Source of the DNA: JACDBZ01 sp035540715
Lineage (GTDB): Bacteria; Chloroflexota; Limnocylindria; QHBO01
Assembly: GCA_035540715.1 (NCBI GenBank)
Contig: DATLGA010000041.1
Span: 1-64,000, forward strand
Reading direction: 5' to 3'
DNA: 64,000 bases
The position numbers and the translations under genes were made by a program. The first letter of the stretch is position 1. Each line of letters opens with the position of its first letter. Below, piece after piece: positions 25,403-33,764 of this stretch. Below the pieces are notes generated by a model. The model saw only the letters and a list, made by a program, of their open reading frames with translations, was not told the DNA's origin and did not search any database.

Positions 25403-25947
25403 TGCGCGTGATCGCAGGCTCGGCGCGCGGCGTCCCGCTCGGCGCGCCGCGCGACCGCGGCACGCGCCCGATCACCGACCGGGTCAAGGAGACGCTGTTC
25501 GCCATCCTCGGCGACCGAGTCCCCGACGCGCGCGTCCTGGATCTCTACGCCGGCAGCGGTGCGATCGGAATCGAGGCGCTCTCACGGGGAGCGGCGTCGG
25601 CCGACTTCGTCGAGCGCGCGCGCCCGGCCCTGGTGGCCCTGCGCCAAAACCTCGAGCGCACGCGCCTGGGCGGCCACGCCCGCGTCCACGCCACCGACGT
25701 CGAGCGCTTCGCCGATGCTGCGGAGGGCACGTGGGATCTCGTCGTTGCCGATCCGCCGTACGACGACGCCCGTGCTATCGTGGCGCCGCTTCGAGACGTG
25801 GCGTCGTGGCTGGCACCCGGCGGGACGCTCGTGCTCAAGCACTTCTGGCGCGACCCGCCGCCGGAGATCGAACGGATGCGCGTCAGCCGGCAACGGCGCT
25901 TCGGCGAGACGATGCTCACCTTCATGGAGGCGGCCGACGAGTCATGA
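25402..25947 (+). CDS. rsmD: 16S rRNA (guanine966-N2)-methyltransferase RsmD
   Basis: The 181-aa Rossmann-fold enzyme begins MRVIAGSARG, has the SAM site VLDLYAGSGAIGIEALSRGA and the catalytic DPPY motif. It methylates G966 of 16S rRNA on 30S particles. Its ATG shares a base with the recG stop and its stop overlaps coaD (ATGA). The rsmD-coaD pair is widely conserved. Confidence 0.95.
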   Translation: MRVIAGSARGVPLGAPRDRGTRPITDRVKETLFAILGDRVPDARVLDLYAGSGAIGIEALSRGAASADFVERARPALVALRQNLERTRLGGHARVHATDVERFADAAEGTWDLVVADPPYDDARAIVAPLRDVASWLAPGGTLVLKHFWRDPPPEIERMRVSRQRRFGETMLTFMEAADES

Positions 25948-26438
25948 CGAGAGTGGCGGTCTTTCCCGGTTCGTTCGATCCGATGACGAATGCCCACCTC
26001 GACGTCGCCCGTCGTGCCTCGGGCCTCTTCGACCGGCTCGTCATCGGCGTCCTCAACAATCCGAGAAAGGAGCCGCTGTTCGACATCGCCGAGCGCACCG
26101 CCCTCATCGAGGCATGCGTGGCCGACCTCGGCAGCCACGTGACGGTGGATGCGTTCGACGGCTTGACCGTGGACTTCGCCCGGCATCACGGCGCCGGCTT
26201 CATCGTGCGCGGCCTGCGCGCGGTCAGCGACTTCGAGGCGGAGCTCCAGATGGCGCTGACGAACCGGAAGCTGGCTCCCGAGGTCGACACCGCCTTCCTC
26301 ATGACGGCGCTCGAGTACGGCTATGTGAGCTCGTCGCTGACCAAGGAGGTCGCGCGGTTCGGCGGCGACATCGGCCCGATGGTCCCGCCGCCGGTGGCCG
26401 CCGCGCTTCGCGAGCGGCTGGCCGAGCCGCGCGTATAA
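25944..26438 (+). CDS. coaD: Phosphopantetheine adenylyltransferase
   Basis: CoaD makes dephospho-CoA from phosphopantetheine and ATP. The 164-aa product shows FPGSFDPMTNAHLDV (the TxxH motif with Ala for the usual Gly), IVRGLRAVSDFEAE and VSSSLTKEVARFGGD. Its TAA stop is embedded in a TATAAT -10 box for the next gene. Confidence 0.95.
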   Translation: MTRVAVFPGSFDPMTNAHLDVARRASGLFDRLVIGVLNNPRKEPLFDIAERTALIEACVADLGSHVTVDAFDGLTVDFARHHGAGFIVRGLRAVSDFEAELQMALTNRKLAPEVDTAFLMTALEYGYVSSSLTKEVARFGGDIGPMVPPPVAAALRERLAEPRV

Positions 26439-26439
26439 T
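26434..26439 (+). promoter_or_regulatory. -10 box overlapping the coaD stop
   Basis: A perfect TATAAT contains the coaD stop TAA (26436-26438). It would start a transcript near 26446, right at the AAGGAGG of the next gene. Confidence 0.55.
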
Positions 26440-26461
26440 CCGGCCAAGGAGGGCCGTCGCC

Positions 26462-27001
26462 ACGGACATCATCTTCCTGGTCGAGCGACTCGAGTCGCTG
26501 GTCGCGACCGGCAAGAAGCTGCCGCTCACGAACAACGTCGTGCTCGACCAGGCCACCGTTCTCGAGCTGGTCGACCAGCTCCGGGTCTCGGTCCCCGACG
26601 AGGTGCGCCAGGCACGGCGCATCACCGAGGAGGCGGGCCGCATCACGGAGCGCGCCCGCGACGAGGGGGACCAGATCGTCGCCCGCGCCCAGGAGCAGGC
26701 GGCCCAGATGCTCGAGGAGCGGGAGCTCGTCCGCGCCGCCCAGGCCCGTGCCGCGGAGATCATCGAGCAGGCGCAGACCGAGGCGCAGGAGGTCCGGCGC
26801 GGCGCTGACGAGTACGCCGCAGGCGTCCTCATCCGGCTGGAGGGCGAGTGCATCAAGGCCCTGACGAGCATCAAGCGTGGCATCGACATGCTCGACGAGC
26901 GGCATCGGTCCGCGTCGGACGACGGCACGCAGCCCGCCCGCAGCAGCGAGGCGATCGTCGTGGATCCGGAGGAGCAGGCCCACAGCGCCCCTCGCCCATG
27001 A
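26462..27001 (+). CDS. Coiled-coil protein (DivIVA / ATP-synthase-b-like), apparent ACG start
   Basis: The 179-aa product starts TDIIFLVERLESLVATGKKLPLT and continues as a long charged helix with Ala/Arg/Glu heptads (about 45-150), typical of coiled coils. Database annotation of this family in Chloroflexota is often simply ATPase or DivIVA-like, without known function. AAGGAGG (26446-26452) stands 9 nt before ACG 26462, exactly where homologues have MDI. No ATG, GTG or TTG fits; the next GTG, near 26540, would remove conserved residues. It is followed by DUF177 (ATGA overlap). It may organise the membrane or the cell pole, but that is speculation. Confidence 0.7.
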   Translation, partial: TDIIFLVERLESLVATGKKLPLTNNVVLDQATVLELVDQLRVSVPDEVRQARRITEEAGRITERARDEGDQIVARAQEQAAQMLEERELVRAAQARAAEIIEQAQTEAQEVRRGADEYAAGVLIRLEGECIKALTSIKRGIDMLDERHRSASDDGTQPARSSEAIVVDPEEQAHSAPRP

Positions 27002-27546
27002 CCTCGTTCAACGTCGCCGGGCTGCTCCACGAGCCGCCCGGGGCGACCCGCGACGCCCGACTCCGGGATCACTACGTGAACCTCGGACCCGATGTCGAGC
27101 TGGCCGGACCGATGGACGCCGACCTGCGCTTCCAGCGCACGAACCGCGGCATCCTCGTGCGCGGCAACGTTCGCGCGCCGATCCGCCGGACCTGTGCGCG
27201 CTGCAACGACCCGTACGTCGAGGAGACCGAGGTCGGCATCGAGGAAGAGTTCCTCCCCACGCTCGACCCCGAGACGGGTGCACACGTCGTGACCGAACCG
27301 GGAGACGAGGGCGCCCTGCACATCGATGCGCATCACGAGATCGCCCTCGACCGGGTCTTCCACGACGAGCTCTCCCTGACGGAGCCGATGCACCCACTCT
27401 GCGAGCCCAACTGTCCCGGCCTGTGCGTGGACTGCGGCCAGCGCCTCGAGGGCGGCCCGCACGATCACGGGGAGGAGGAGATCGATCCACGCCTGGCCCA
27501 GCTCGCCGCGCTCCTGCGTGACCAGGATCGGACCGGCTCCGAATAG
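26998..27546 (+). CDS. yceD: DUF177 (YceD-family) protein
   Basis: The 182-aa product has two cysteine motifs, CARC and CEPNCPGLCVDCG, as usual in Gram-positive-type YceD proteins. YceD is required for 23S rRNA accumulation in E. coli, and the gene almost always precedes rpmF, as here. The ATG overlaps the preceding stop (ATGA); longer in-frame starts lie inside the coiled-coil gene. Confidence 0.9.
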   Translation: MTSFNVAGLLHEPPGATRDARLRDHYVNLGPDVELAGPMDADLRFQRTNRGILVRGNVRAPIRRTCARCNDPYVEETEVGIEEEFLPTLDPETGAHVVTEPGDEGALHIDAHHEIALDRVFHDELSLTEPMHPLCEPNCPGLCVDCGQRLEGGPHDHGEEEIDPRLAQLAALLRDQDRTGSE

Positions 27547-27575
27547 GGCAGTGGTCACCTCGGGGTCGCTCCGGC

Positions 27576-27581
27576 TATACT
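27576..27581 (+). promoter_or_regulatory. -10 box of the rpmF operon
   Basis: TATACT lies 37 nt before the GTG of rpmF. A weak -35 (TGGTCA) is 18 nt further upstream. AAGGAG at 27606-27611 is the ribosome site. Confidence 0.55.
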
Positions 27582-27618
27582 GCGGCGTCCCCATTCACAT
27601 CGGTCAAGGAGTTTCCGC

Positions 27619-27822
27619 GTGGGCGTCCCCAAGCGAAAGGTATCCAAGGCGCGCCAGGGCGAACGCCGCGCCCATCTCGCGCTGAGCGCGCCGCCGCTCG
27701 TGGAGTGCGAGCACTGCCACGAGCTGAAGCGGGCGCATCACGTGTGCCCGACCTGCGGCTGGTACGCCGGTCGCGAGGCGGTCGAGATCGAGCCGGTCGC
27801 CCCGGTCGAAGGCCAGCGATAA
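27619..27822 (+). CDS. rpmF: 50S ribosomal protein L32
   Basis: The 67-aa protein begins MGVPKRKVSKARQGERR and has a zinc ribbon, CEHCHELKRAHHVCPTCGWYAGR. GTG start with AAGGAG 7 nt upstream. The DUF177-rpmF-plsX order is a classical link between ribosome and fatty acid genes. Confidence 0.96.
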   Translation: MGVPKRKVSKARQGERRAHLALSAPPLVECEHCHELKRAHHVCPTCGWYAGREAVEIEPVAPVEGQR

Positions 27823-27827
27823 GCCCG

Positions 27828-28883
27828 ATGCGCATCGCGGTCGACGCGATGGGAGGCGACCACGCCCCTCGCGAGATCGTCCGCGGCGCCATCGATTACG
27901 CATCCGCCAGCACCGACGAGATCATCCTCGTCGGTGACGTGCCGCGCCTCGAGCGCGAGATCGCGGCGTATCGGGAGGCTCCGCCGCCGAACGTCCGGCT
28001 CGTCGACGCGGCCGAGGTCATCGAGATGGGCGAGCATCCGGCGACGGCGCTTCGCCAGAAGCGGCGCGCCTCGATCGTCGTCGCCACCGACCTCGTTCGT
28101 GACGGCGACGCCGACGCGGTGGTCAGCGCCGGATCGACCGGTGCGACGATGGCCGCCGCGGTGTTCCGGCTCGGGCGGATCGATGGGATCGACCGCCCGG
28201 CTCTGCCGGCCCACATGCTCACGGCGACCGGGCCGGTCATGCTCCTCGACGTCGGGGCGAACGTCGACTCGCACCCGGAGAACCTCGTCCAGTTCGCGGC
28301 GATGGGCTCGATCTTCGCCAAGCACGTGCTGGGCGTCGAGAACCCGCGCATCGGCCTGCTCAACATCGGCGAGGAGGTGGAGAAGGGGGACTCACTGGCC
28401 CGGGAGGCGCACGCGAAGCTCACCGGTGCCGACATCCACTTCGTCGGCAACGTCGAGGCGCACGACATGATCGCGCACCGCGCCGACGTCGTGGTCTGCG
28501 ACGGGTTCGTCGGCAACGTGGTCATCAAGTTCTTCGAGGGCATCACGAGCTTCATCTTCCGAGCGCTGCGCGAGGACCTGCAGCAGGGCCCGATCGCGCC
28601 GGTTGCGCTGCTGGCGCTCAAGCCGGGGTTCGATCGGCTCAAGCGACGCTTCGATTACGAGCGATACGGCGGTGCCCCGCTCCTCGGCGTGAAGGGCGTC
28701 AGCATCGTCACGCACGGCCGCGCCAAGGCTCGAATGGTCGAGAACGCCATTCGCGTCGCGTCGGAGGCGGCGCGCGCCGGAGTGCCGGACCTCATCGCCG
28801 AGTGGACGCGCGAGCACCCGGCCCTCGTGCATCGCGGAGTGCGCTCGCGCATCGCCGCGCGGCTGCACCGCGAGCGCACGTAG
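27828..28883 (+). CDS. plsX: Phosphate acyltransferase PlsX
   Basis: PlsX converts acyl-ACP to acyl-phosphate at the start of phospholipid synthesis in Gram-positive-type bacteria. The 351-aa product opens MRIAVDAMGGDHAPREIV and contains VSAGSTGATMAA, LLDVGANVD, LLNIGEEVEKGD and VVCDGFVGNVV. It lies near acpP, whose acylated product is its substrate. Confidence 0.95.
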   Translation: MRIAVDAMGGDHAPREIVRGAIDYASASTDEIILVGDVPRLEREIAAYREAPPPNVRLVDAAEVIEMGEHPATALRQKRRASIVVATDLVRDGDADAVVSAGSTGATMAAAVFRLGRIDGIDRPALPAHMLTATGPVMLLDVGANVDSHPENLVQFAAMGSIFAKHVLGVENPRIGLLNIGEEVEKGDSLAREAHAKLTGADIHFVGNVEAHDMIAHRADVVVCDGFVGNVVIKFFEGITSFIFRALREDLQQGPIAPVALLALKPGFDRLKRRFDYERYGGAPLLGVKGVSIVTHGRAKARMVENAIRVASEAARAGVPDLIAEWTREHPALVHRGVRSRIAARLHRERT

Positions 28884-28886
28884 GCG

Positions 28887-29327
28887 ATGGCGGCGTCGCG
28901 TCACTCCACGCGTTCCACCGCCGGCCTGCTGGCGCGCCGGCTCGCGCTCCTCGCCCTGTTCGAGGACGAGTTCCGTCCGGGCAGCGGCGAGGCGGCCCTC
29001 GATCGGCTGGCTGACGAACGCCACGTCGAGGACGATGTGCGCGCGCACGCCGCCCGGATCGTGTCCGGGGTGGGGGAGCATCGCTCCGACCTGGACGCTC
29101 GAATCGCGTCCGAGGCGCCTCTCATCCCGGTCTCGGAGCTCGGTCGCGTCGAACGCACGATCCTCCGGAGCGCGCTGTACGAGGTGCTATACTCCGCCGC
29201 GACCCCGAGCGGGGAGACGATGCGTGATGCCGTATCCCTCGCCCGGATCTACGCCGGCGACGCGGCGCGACGCCTTGTCAACGGCGTGCTCGGAAGCGTT
29301 TCCAGATCATCGGGTGGAGGAGCCTGA
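28887..29327 (+). CDS. nusB: Transcription antitermination factor NusB
   Basis: The 146-aa all-helical protein has the NusB features RRLALLALFEDEF at the start and LGRVERTILRSALYEVLYS, DAVSLARIYAGDAARRLVNGVLGSV at the end. NusB works with S10 in rRNA antitermination. The start is 3 nt after plsX. Confidence 0.88.
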   Translation: MAASRHSTRSTAGLLARRLALLALFEDEFRPGSGEAALDRLADERHVEDDVRAHAARIVSGVGEHRSDLDARIASEAPLIPVSELGRVERTILRSALYEVLYSAATPSGETMRDAVSLARIYAGDAARRLVNGVLGSVSRSSGGGA

Positions 29328-29330
29328 CTC

Positions 29331-29573
29331 GTGAGCGACGGGACCACGTTCGAACGACTCAAGAAGATCATCGTCGAGCAGCTCGGCGTCGACGAAGAGG
29401 AGGTCACGCCCCAGGCCTCGTTCGTCGAGGACCTCAATGCCGACTCGCTCGACCTGGTCGAGCTCATCATGAGCCTCGAAGAGGAGTTCGGCATGGAGAT
29501 CTCCGACGAGGATGCGGAGCGCATCCAGAAGGTCCAGGACGCCGTCGAGTACATCGAGGAGCATCAGCAGTAA
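29331..29573 (+). CDS. acpP: Acyl carrier protein
   Basis: The 80-aa acidic protein carries the phosphopantetheine site ADSLDLVELIM (Ser in DSLD). CoaD, upstream in the window, belongs to the pathway that makes the CoA donor of this arm. A TATACT inside nusB (29188-29193) might give it a separate promoter, but the hexamer is in coding sequence. Confidence 0.96.
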   Translation: MSDGTTFERLKKIIVEQLGVDEEEVTPQASFVEDLNADSLDLVELIMSLEEEFGMEISDEDAERIQKVQDAVEYIEEHQQ

Positions 29574-29586
29574 GGTCGAGCCGCCC

Positions 29587-30312
29587 ATGGACGCTCCGTC
29601 GCTCGATGAGCTGGGCGACCGACTCGGCATCGTCCTCTCGGACCCGGAGCTCGTCCGCCAGGCCTTCGTCCACAGCTCCTACTTCAACGAGAACTCGACC
29701 TCGGTCGCCGGGCACAACGAGCGCCTCGAGTTCTACGGCGACGCCGTCATCGGCCTCGCGGTGAGCCGCCTCCTGTTCGACCGATACCCCGACGAGGACG
29801 AAGGCTTCCTGACCGCCCGCCGGGCTGCCCTCGTCAACCGCGACGCCCTCGCCGCGCTCGCGCTGTCGATCGGTCTCGATCGCCACCTCCTGCTCGGGCG
29901 CGGCGAGACCGATGCGGGCGGCGCGACCCGTCCGTCGGTACTGGCCGCATGCTTCGAGGCACTGGCTGGCGCGCTCTCGCTCAGCCAGGGAAACGACGAG
30001 ACGGAACGGTTGCTCATGCGCCTGTTCGAGTCGCGCCTCGACGAGCTCAACGCCATCGCCGGCCCGCCCAAGTCGGCGAAGTCACGCCTCCAGGAGTGGA
30101 CGCAGCGGCATCACGGCACGAAGCCCGTGTACCAGCTGACCGCCACGACGGGGCCCGCCCACGAGCAGCAGTTCCGGGTCGCCGTCACGCTCGACGGACG
30201 GTCCCTCGGCGAAGGGATCGGATCGAGCCGGCAGCGAGCCGAGGAGCGGGCCGCGGCCAGCGCGCTCGCCGAGCTGCGGTCCGAGCGCATCATCGGCCCC
30301 GGGGCGCCGTGA
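29587..30312 (+). CDS. rnc: Ribonuclease III, one active-site Asp replaced
   Basis: RNase III cuts double-stranded RNA, for example in rRNA precursors. The 241-aa protein has the catalytic domain with NERLEFYGDAV and a C-terminal dsRBD (SRLQEWTQRHHG ... GSSRQRAEERAAASAL). The second active-site segment reads LAACFEALAGA where E. coli has LADTVEALIGG. The Asp equivalent to D114 is therefore Ala121, while the essential Glu (E117 equivalent) is kept as Glu124. Activity may be reduced or metal use altered. Placement before smc-ftsY is typical. Confidence 0.93.
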   Translation: MDAPSLDELGDRLGIVLSDPELVRQAFVHSSYFNENSTSVAGHNERLEFYGDAVIGLAVSRLLFDRYPDEDEGFLTARRAALVNRDALAALALSIGLDRHLLLGRGETDAGGATRPSVLAACFEALAGALSLSQGNDETERLLMRLFESRLDELNAIAGPPKSAKSRLQEWTQRHHGTKPVYQLTATTGPAHEQQFRVAVTLDGRSLGEGIGSSRQRAEERAAASALAELRSERIIGPGAP

Positions 30313-33300
30313 GCCGGCTCAGGGAGCTGCGCCTCCACGGCTTCAAGTCCTTCGCCGATGCGACGCGGTTCGTGTTCGAGCCGGGCGTCAACGCGGTGAT
30401 CGGCCCGAACGGGTCGGGCAAGAGCAACATGGCCGATGCAGTGCGCTGGGTGCTCGGCGAGCAGTCGAACCGATCACTCCGCACGCGACGCGCCGACGAC
30501 GTCATCTTCGCCGGGTCGGAGCAGCGCAAGCCCCAGGGCATGGCCGAGGCGACCCTGACGCTCGACAACCACGACGGCTGGCTGCCGATCGACTTCGCCG
30601 AGGTGAGCATCGGGCGCCGCGCGTATCGGTCCGGCGAGAGCGAGTACCTGATCAACGGCGCCCGTGCGCGGCTTCGGGACGTGGTCGAGCTGCTCGGGGA
30701 GGGACGGCTCGGGGCGAACGAGCTGGTCGTGGTCGGGCAGGGGACGGTCGACGCGGCGCTGTCGCTCCGGCCCGAGGAGCGGCGGCAACTGTTCGAGGAG
30801 GCGGCCGGCGTCAAGGGGCTCCAGGTCAAGCGCAACGAGGCGTCGGTCCGCCTCTCCAGGGCGCTCGACAACCTGACGCGCGTCACCGACCTCGTCGCGG
30901 AGCTCAAGCCGCAGGTCCGCCGGCTCGCGCTCCAGGCGGAGCATCAGCAGCAGCACGACGCGCTCGGGGCGCGCGCCCGCGCCCTCGTCGTCGTGGCGCA
31001 CCGGCGCCGCGAGCGCGCCGCCAGGGCGGAACTCGGTGAGGCACGACGCGAGGCCGCCGCCGCCGAGGCGGCACTCGCCGCCTTCCGCGAGTCCGAGGAG
31101 GCCAGCAGGCAGGCCATCGCCGCGGCGGAGGAGCGGTACTGGCAGGCGGAGGAGCGGGCTCGGGCGGCCGCCACAGAGCGCGAGTCCACCCGCGAGGCCG
31201 TCATCCGCGCCGAATCGCGCCTGGAGTCGCTGACCGCTCGACTCGACGAACTGCAGGCCGCGCACGAACGCGAGACGGCCGAGCTGGCCGATGCGGAGCG
31301 CTTCGTCGACGCCGGCGACGCGGACCCCGAGGACGACCCCGTCGGCGCCGCCCTCTCCGCCGCGGCGGAGGCCGACGAGGCGTGGCGAAGCGCCGTGGCC
31401 GAGCTGGCCGCCGCGGACGAGGAGCTCCTCTCGGCCGAGGAGGCCGTATCCCGCGTCCGCTCACGGGAGAGCGATCGGATCGCCGCCGCGGCGCGCGCCT
31501 CCGAGGAGGCGGCGCGCCGGCAGGCCCGGCGGGACGACGCCCTTCGGGAACGCGAGCGTGCCGGCGCCGAGCTCGAGGCCGCTCGCCGCCACCTCGCCGG
31601 CGTGACGCATGCCGCGGAGGTGGCCGCCGGGGAGGCCCGCGCGACCATCGAGGCGCTCGAGGCGGCCACGCGCGAGCGCGAGGAGGCCCAGGCCGAGGCC
31701 GACACGACGGCGCGGGTGGTCGTCGAGCTCCGCGAGCGGCTGCGCGCCATGCGGGCCGAGCTCGACGCCCTGAGCGAGCCCCATGGCGCCGAGAGCCGCG
31801 CAGGGCGCCGCTTGGCGGCGTTCGGCTGGCCGCTCCTTCTCGACCGGCTCGATGCTCCGGAGCAGGCCTGGGCCGCGATCGAGGCGGTCGTGGGCGGCGA
31901 CCTCGAGGCCGCCCTGCTGTGGAGCGACGACGACCCGACCGCTGTGCTGCGCGACGCGCGCGGGGACGCACGCCTCCTGGCCGCCGGCACGGACGCAGGC
32001 CATGCCGATCGCGCGGCCGCTCTGCGCGCGATGGCCTCCGACCGGACGCTCGCCGAGTGGCTCGGCACCGGCGCCGCCCCGCGGGCGTTCCACCGCACGG
32101 TCGTGGCGCCCTCGCTCGAGGCGCTCCTGCGCGGCTGGCGCGACCTGCCCGCCGGCTGGAGCGGCGTCACGGCCGACGGCGATCTCGCCGACGAGCGTGG
32201 CGTCGTCATCCTGCGCGGTCGCGCCGACCCGAGCGGAGGCGCGGCGGTCCGCGCGCATGCGCGGCGCCGGGAGCTGGCCGATGCGGTCGGTCAGCATGAG
32301 CGACGGCTCGCCGACGCACAGGAAACCTCGCACGCCGCCACGGCGCGGCTCCGTGCCGCGCGCGAGGCACATCTGGCCGCGCGCGAGGCGGCCGACGAGG
32401 CGGATCACCGGCAGCGGCGGAGCCGGTCCGAGGTCGACGCGGCGCAGTCGGCCGTCGAGCGGTCGGGCGGGCGGCTGAGAGGGCTCGAAGAGGACCTGCG
32501 TGCGCTCGAACCGGACGGCCGACCCGACGTCGCGCCCTCCGAGCCGGCCGACGCGGAGCTCACCCGGCTCCAGGCGGCGGCCGACGCCGCACGGCGTCGC
32601 CGCGACGAGCTCGCGGCCAGGCGCGACGCCACGAGAGAGCGCTGGACCGCGACACGGCAGGCTGCCCAGGAAGCCGAGACACGCACGGCGGGTCGCCGTC
32701 GCGAGCGCGCGCTGCGCGAGGCCAGGGTCGCTCAGCTGCGGGCATCCCTGCCGGCTTCGGGCGACGCGATCGTCCGCCTCGCCTCGGAGCGTGCGGAGCT
32801 CGAGGCACTCGCCGCGCAGGCGCGGACGGCGGACGGCGCGGTGCAGCAACGTGCCGTCGAGGCCGAGGCAGCCCGGACCGAGCGCCGGCGCGAGCTGCTG
32901 GCGCTCGAGCGCGACCGCGGCGGCGTCAGCGCCCGACTCGGCGAGCTCGAACGCCGCGCACAGGCCACCGCGATCGAGGCGTCGCGCCGCGACGAGTCGC
33001 TGGCGGCGCTCGCGCGGGAGCACCAGCTGGCTCTCGAGGGCCTGCCGGAAACGGCACTGGAGCCACCACTCGAGGAGGTGGAGTCACTGGAGGGAGAGGC
33101 CCTCGATGCGGAGCTGCGACGCGTTCGTCGCACCCTGGCGCAGGTCGGATCGGTCAACCCCTTCGCGGTCGAAGAGCACCGCGAGCTGTCGGGCCGGCTC
33201 GAGGAGATGTCGTCGCAGGAGTCCGACCTTCGCGAGGCGATCAGCTCGACGCAGGAGCTCATCGGCCGCCTCGACGCCGAGATCACGCAGCAATTCGACA

Positions 33301-33764
33301 TGGCCTTCCGGGCGATCGGCGAGAAGTTCGACGAGTTCTGCCGGCTCCTGTTCGCCGGCGGCTCAGCCTCGCTTCAGATGGCGGATGAGGCGGACGGTGA
33401 CGCGCCCGGTGGCATCGAGATCGTGGTGCGGCCGCCCGGGAAGCGGCTCCAGCGACTGGCCATGTTGTCGGGCGGCGAACGAGCGCTCACCGGCGTGGCG
33501 CTGCTCTTCGCGATGCTCACGGTGAACCCCGTGCCGTTCTGCATCCTCGACGAGGTGGATGCCGCGCTTGACGAGGCGAACATCGGCCGGTTCGCCGAGG
33601 CGCTTCGCAAGCTGAGCGAGTCGATCGACTTCGTCGTGATCACGCACAACCGTGCCACGATCGAGGTGGCCGACACGATCTACGGCGTCACGATGACCGA
33701 TGCCGCGGTCAGCCGCGTCCTCTCGCTGCGGCTGTCGGACGTGGCCGTGGAGGTCCCCGCCTGA
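30309..33764 (+). CDS. smc: Chromosome segregation protein SMC
   Basis: The 1151-aa ATPase condenses DNA. Its head halves carry Walker A IGPNGSGKSNMADA (about 33-46) and, near the C-terminus, the signature LSGGERALTGVALLF and Walker B PFCILDEVDAALDEAN. Long Ala/Arg/Glu coiled coils enclose a hinge (about 500-650). A conserved LHGFKSFADAT opens the protein. GTGA overlap with rnc, TGATG overlap with ftsY. scpA and scpB are not in the window. Confidence 0.97.
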   Translation: MSRLRELRLHGFKSFADATRFVFEPGVNAVIGPNGSGKSNMADAVRWVLGEQSNRSLRTRRADDVIFAGSEQRKPQGMAEATLTLDNHDGWLPIDFAEVSIGRRAYRSGESEYLINGARARLRDVVELLGEGRLGANELVVVGQGTVDAALSLRPEERRQLFEEAAGVKGLQVKRNEASVRLSRALDNLTRVTDLVAELKPQVRRLALQAEHQQQHDALGARARALVVVAHRRRERAARAELGEARREAAAAEAALAAFRESEEASRQAIAAAEERYWQAEERARAAATERESTREAVIRAESRLESLTARLDELQAAHERETAELADAERFVDAGDADPEDDPVGAALSAAAEADEAWRSAVAELAAADEELLSAEEAVSRVRSRESDRIAAAARASEEAARRQARRDDALRERERAGAELEAARRHLAGVTHAAEVAAGEARATIEALEAATREREEAQAEADTTARVVVELRERLRAMRAELDALSEPHGAESRAGRRLAAFGWPLLLDRLDAPEQAWAAIEAVVGGDLEAALLWSDDDPTAVLRDARGDARLLAAGTDAGHADRAAALRAMASDRTLAEWLGTGAAPRAFHRTVVAPSLEALLRGWRDLPAGWSGVTADGDLADERGVVILRGRADPSGGAAVRAHARRRELADAVGQHERRLADAQETSHAATARLRAAREAHLAAREAADEADHRQRRSRSEVDAAQSAVERSGGRLRGLEEDLRALEPDGRPDVAPSEPADAELTRLQAAADAARRRRDELAARRDATRERWTATRQAAQEAETRTAGRRRERALREARVAQLRASLPASGDAIVRLASERAELEALAAQARTADGAVQQRAVEAEAARTERRRELLALERDRGGVSARLGELERRAQATAIEASRRDESLAALAREHQLALEGLPETALEPPLEEVESLEGEALDAELRRVRRTLAQVGSVNPFAVEEHRELSGRLEEMSSQESDLREAISSTQELIGRLDAEITQQFDMAFRAIGEKFDEFCRLLFAGGSASLQMADEADGDAPGGIEIVVRPPGKRLQRLAMLSGGERALTGVALLFAMLTVNPVPFCILDEVDAALDEANIGRFAEALRKLSESIDFVVITHNRATIEVADTIYGVTMTDAAVSRVLSLRLSDVAVEVPA

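Noticed and set aside
29188..29193. TATACT inside nusB as a promoter for acpP
   Set aside because: The hexamer encodes part of a conserved LYS segment and is 140 nt from acpP; not enough evidence.
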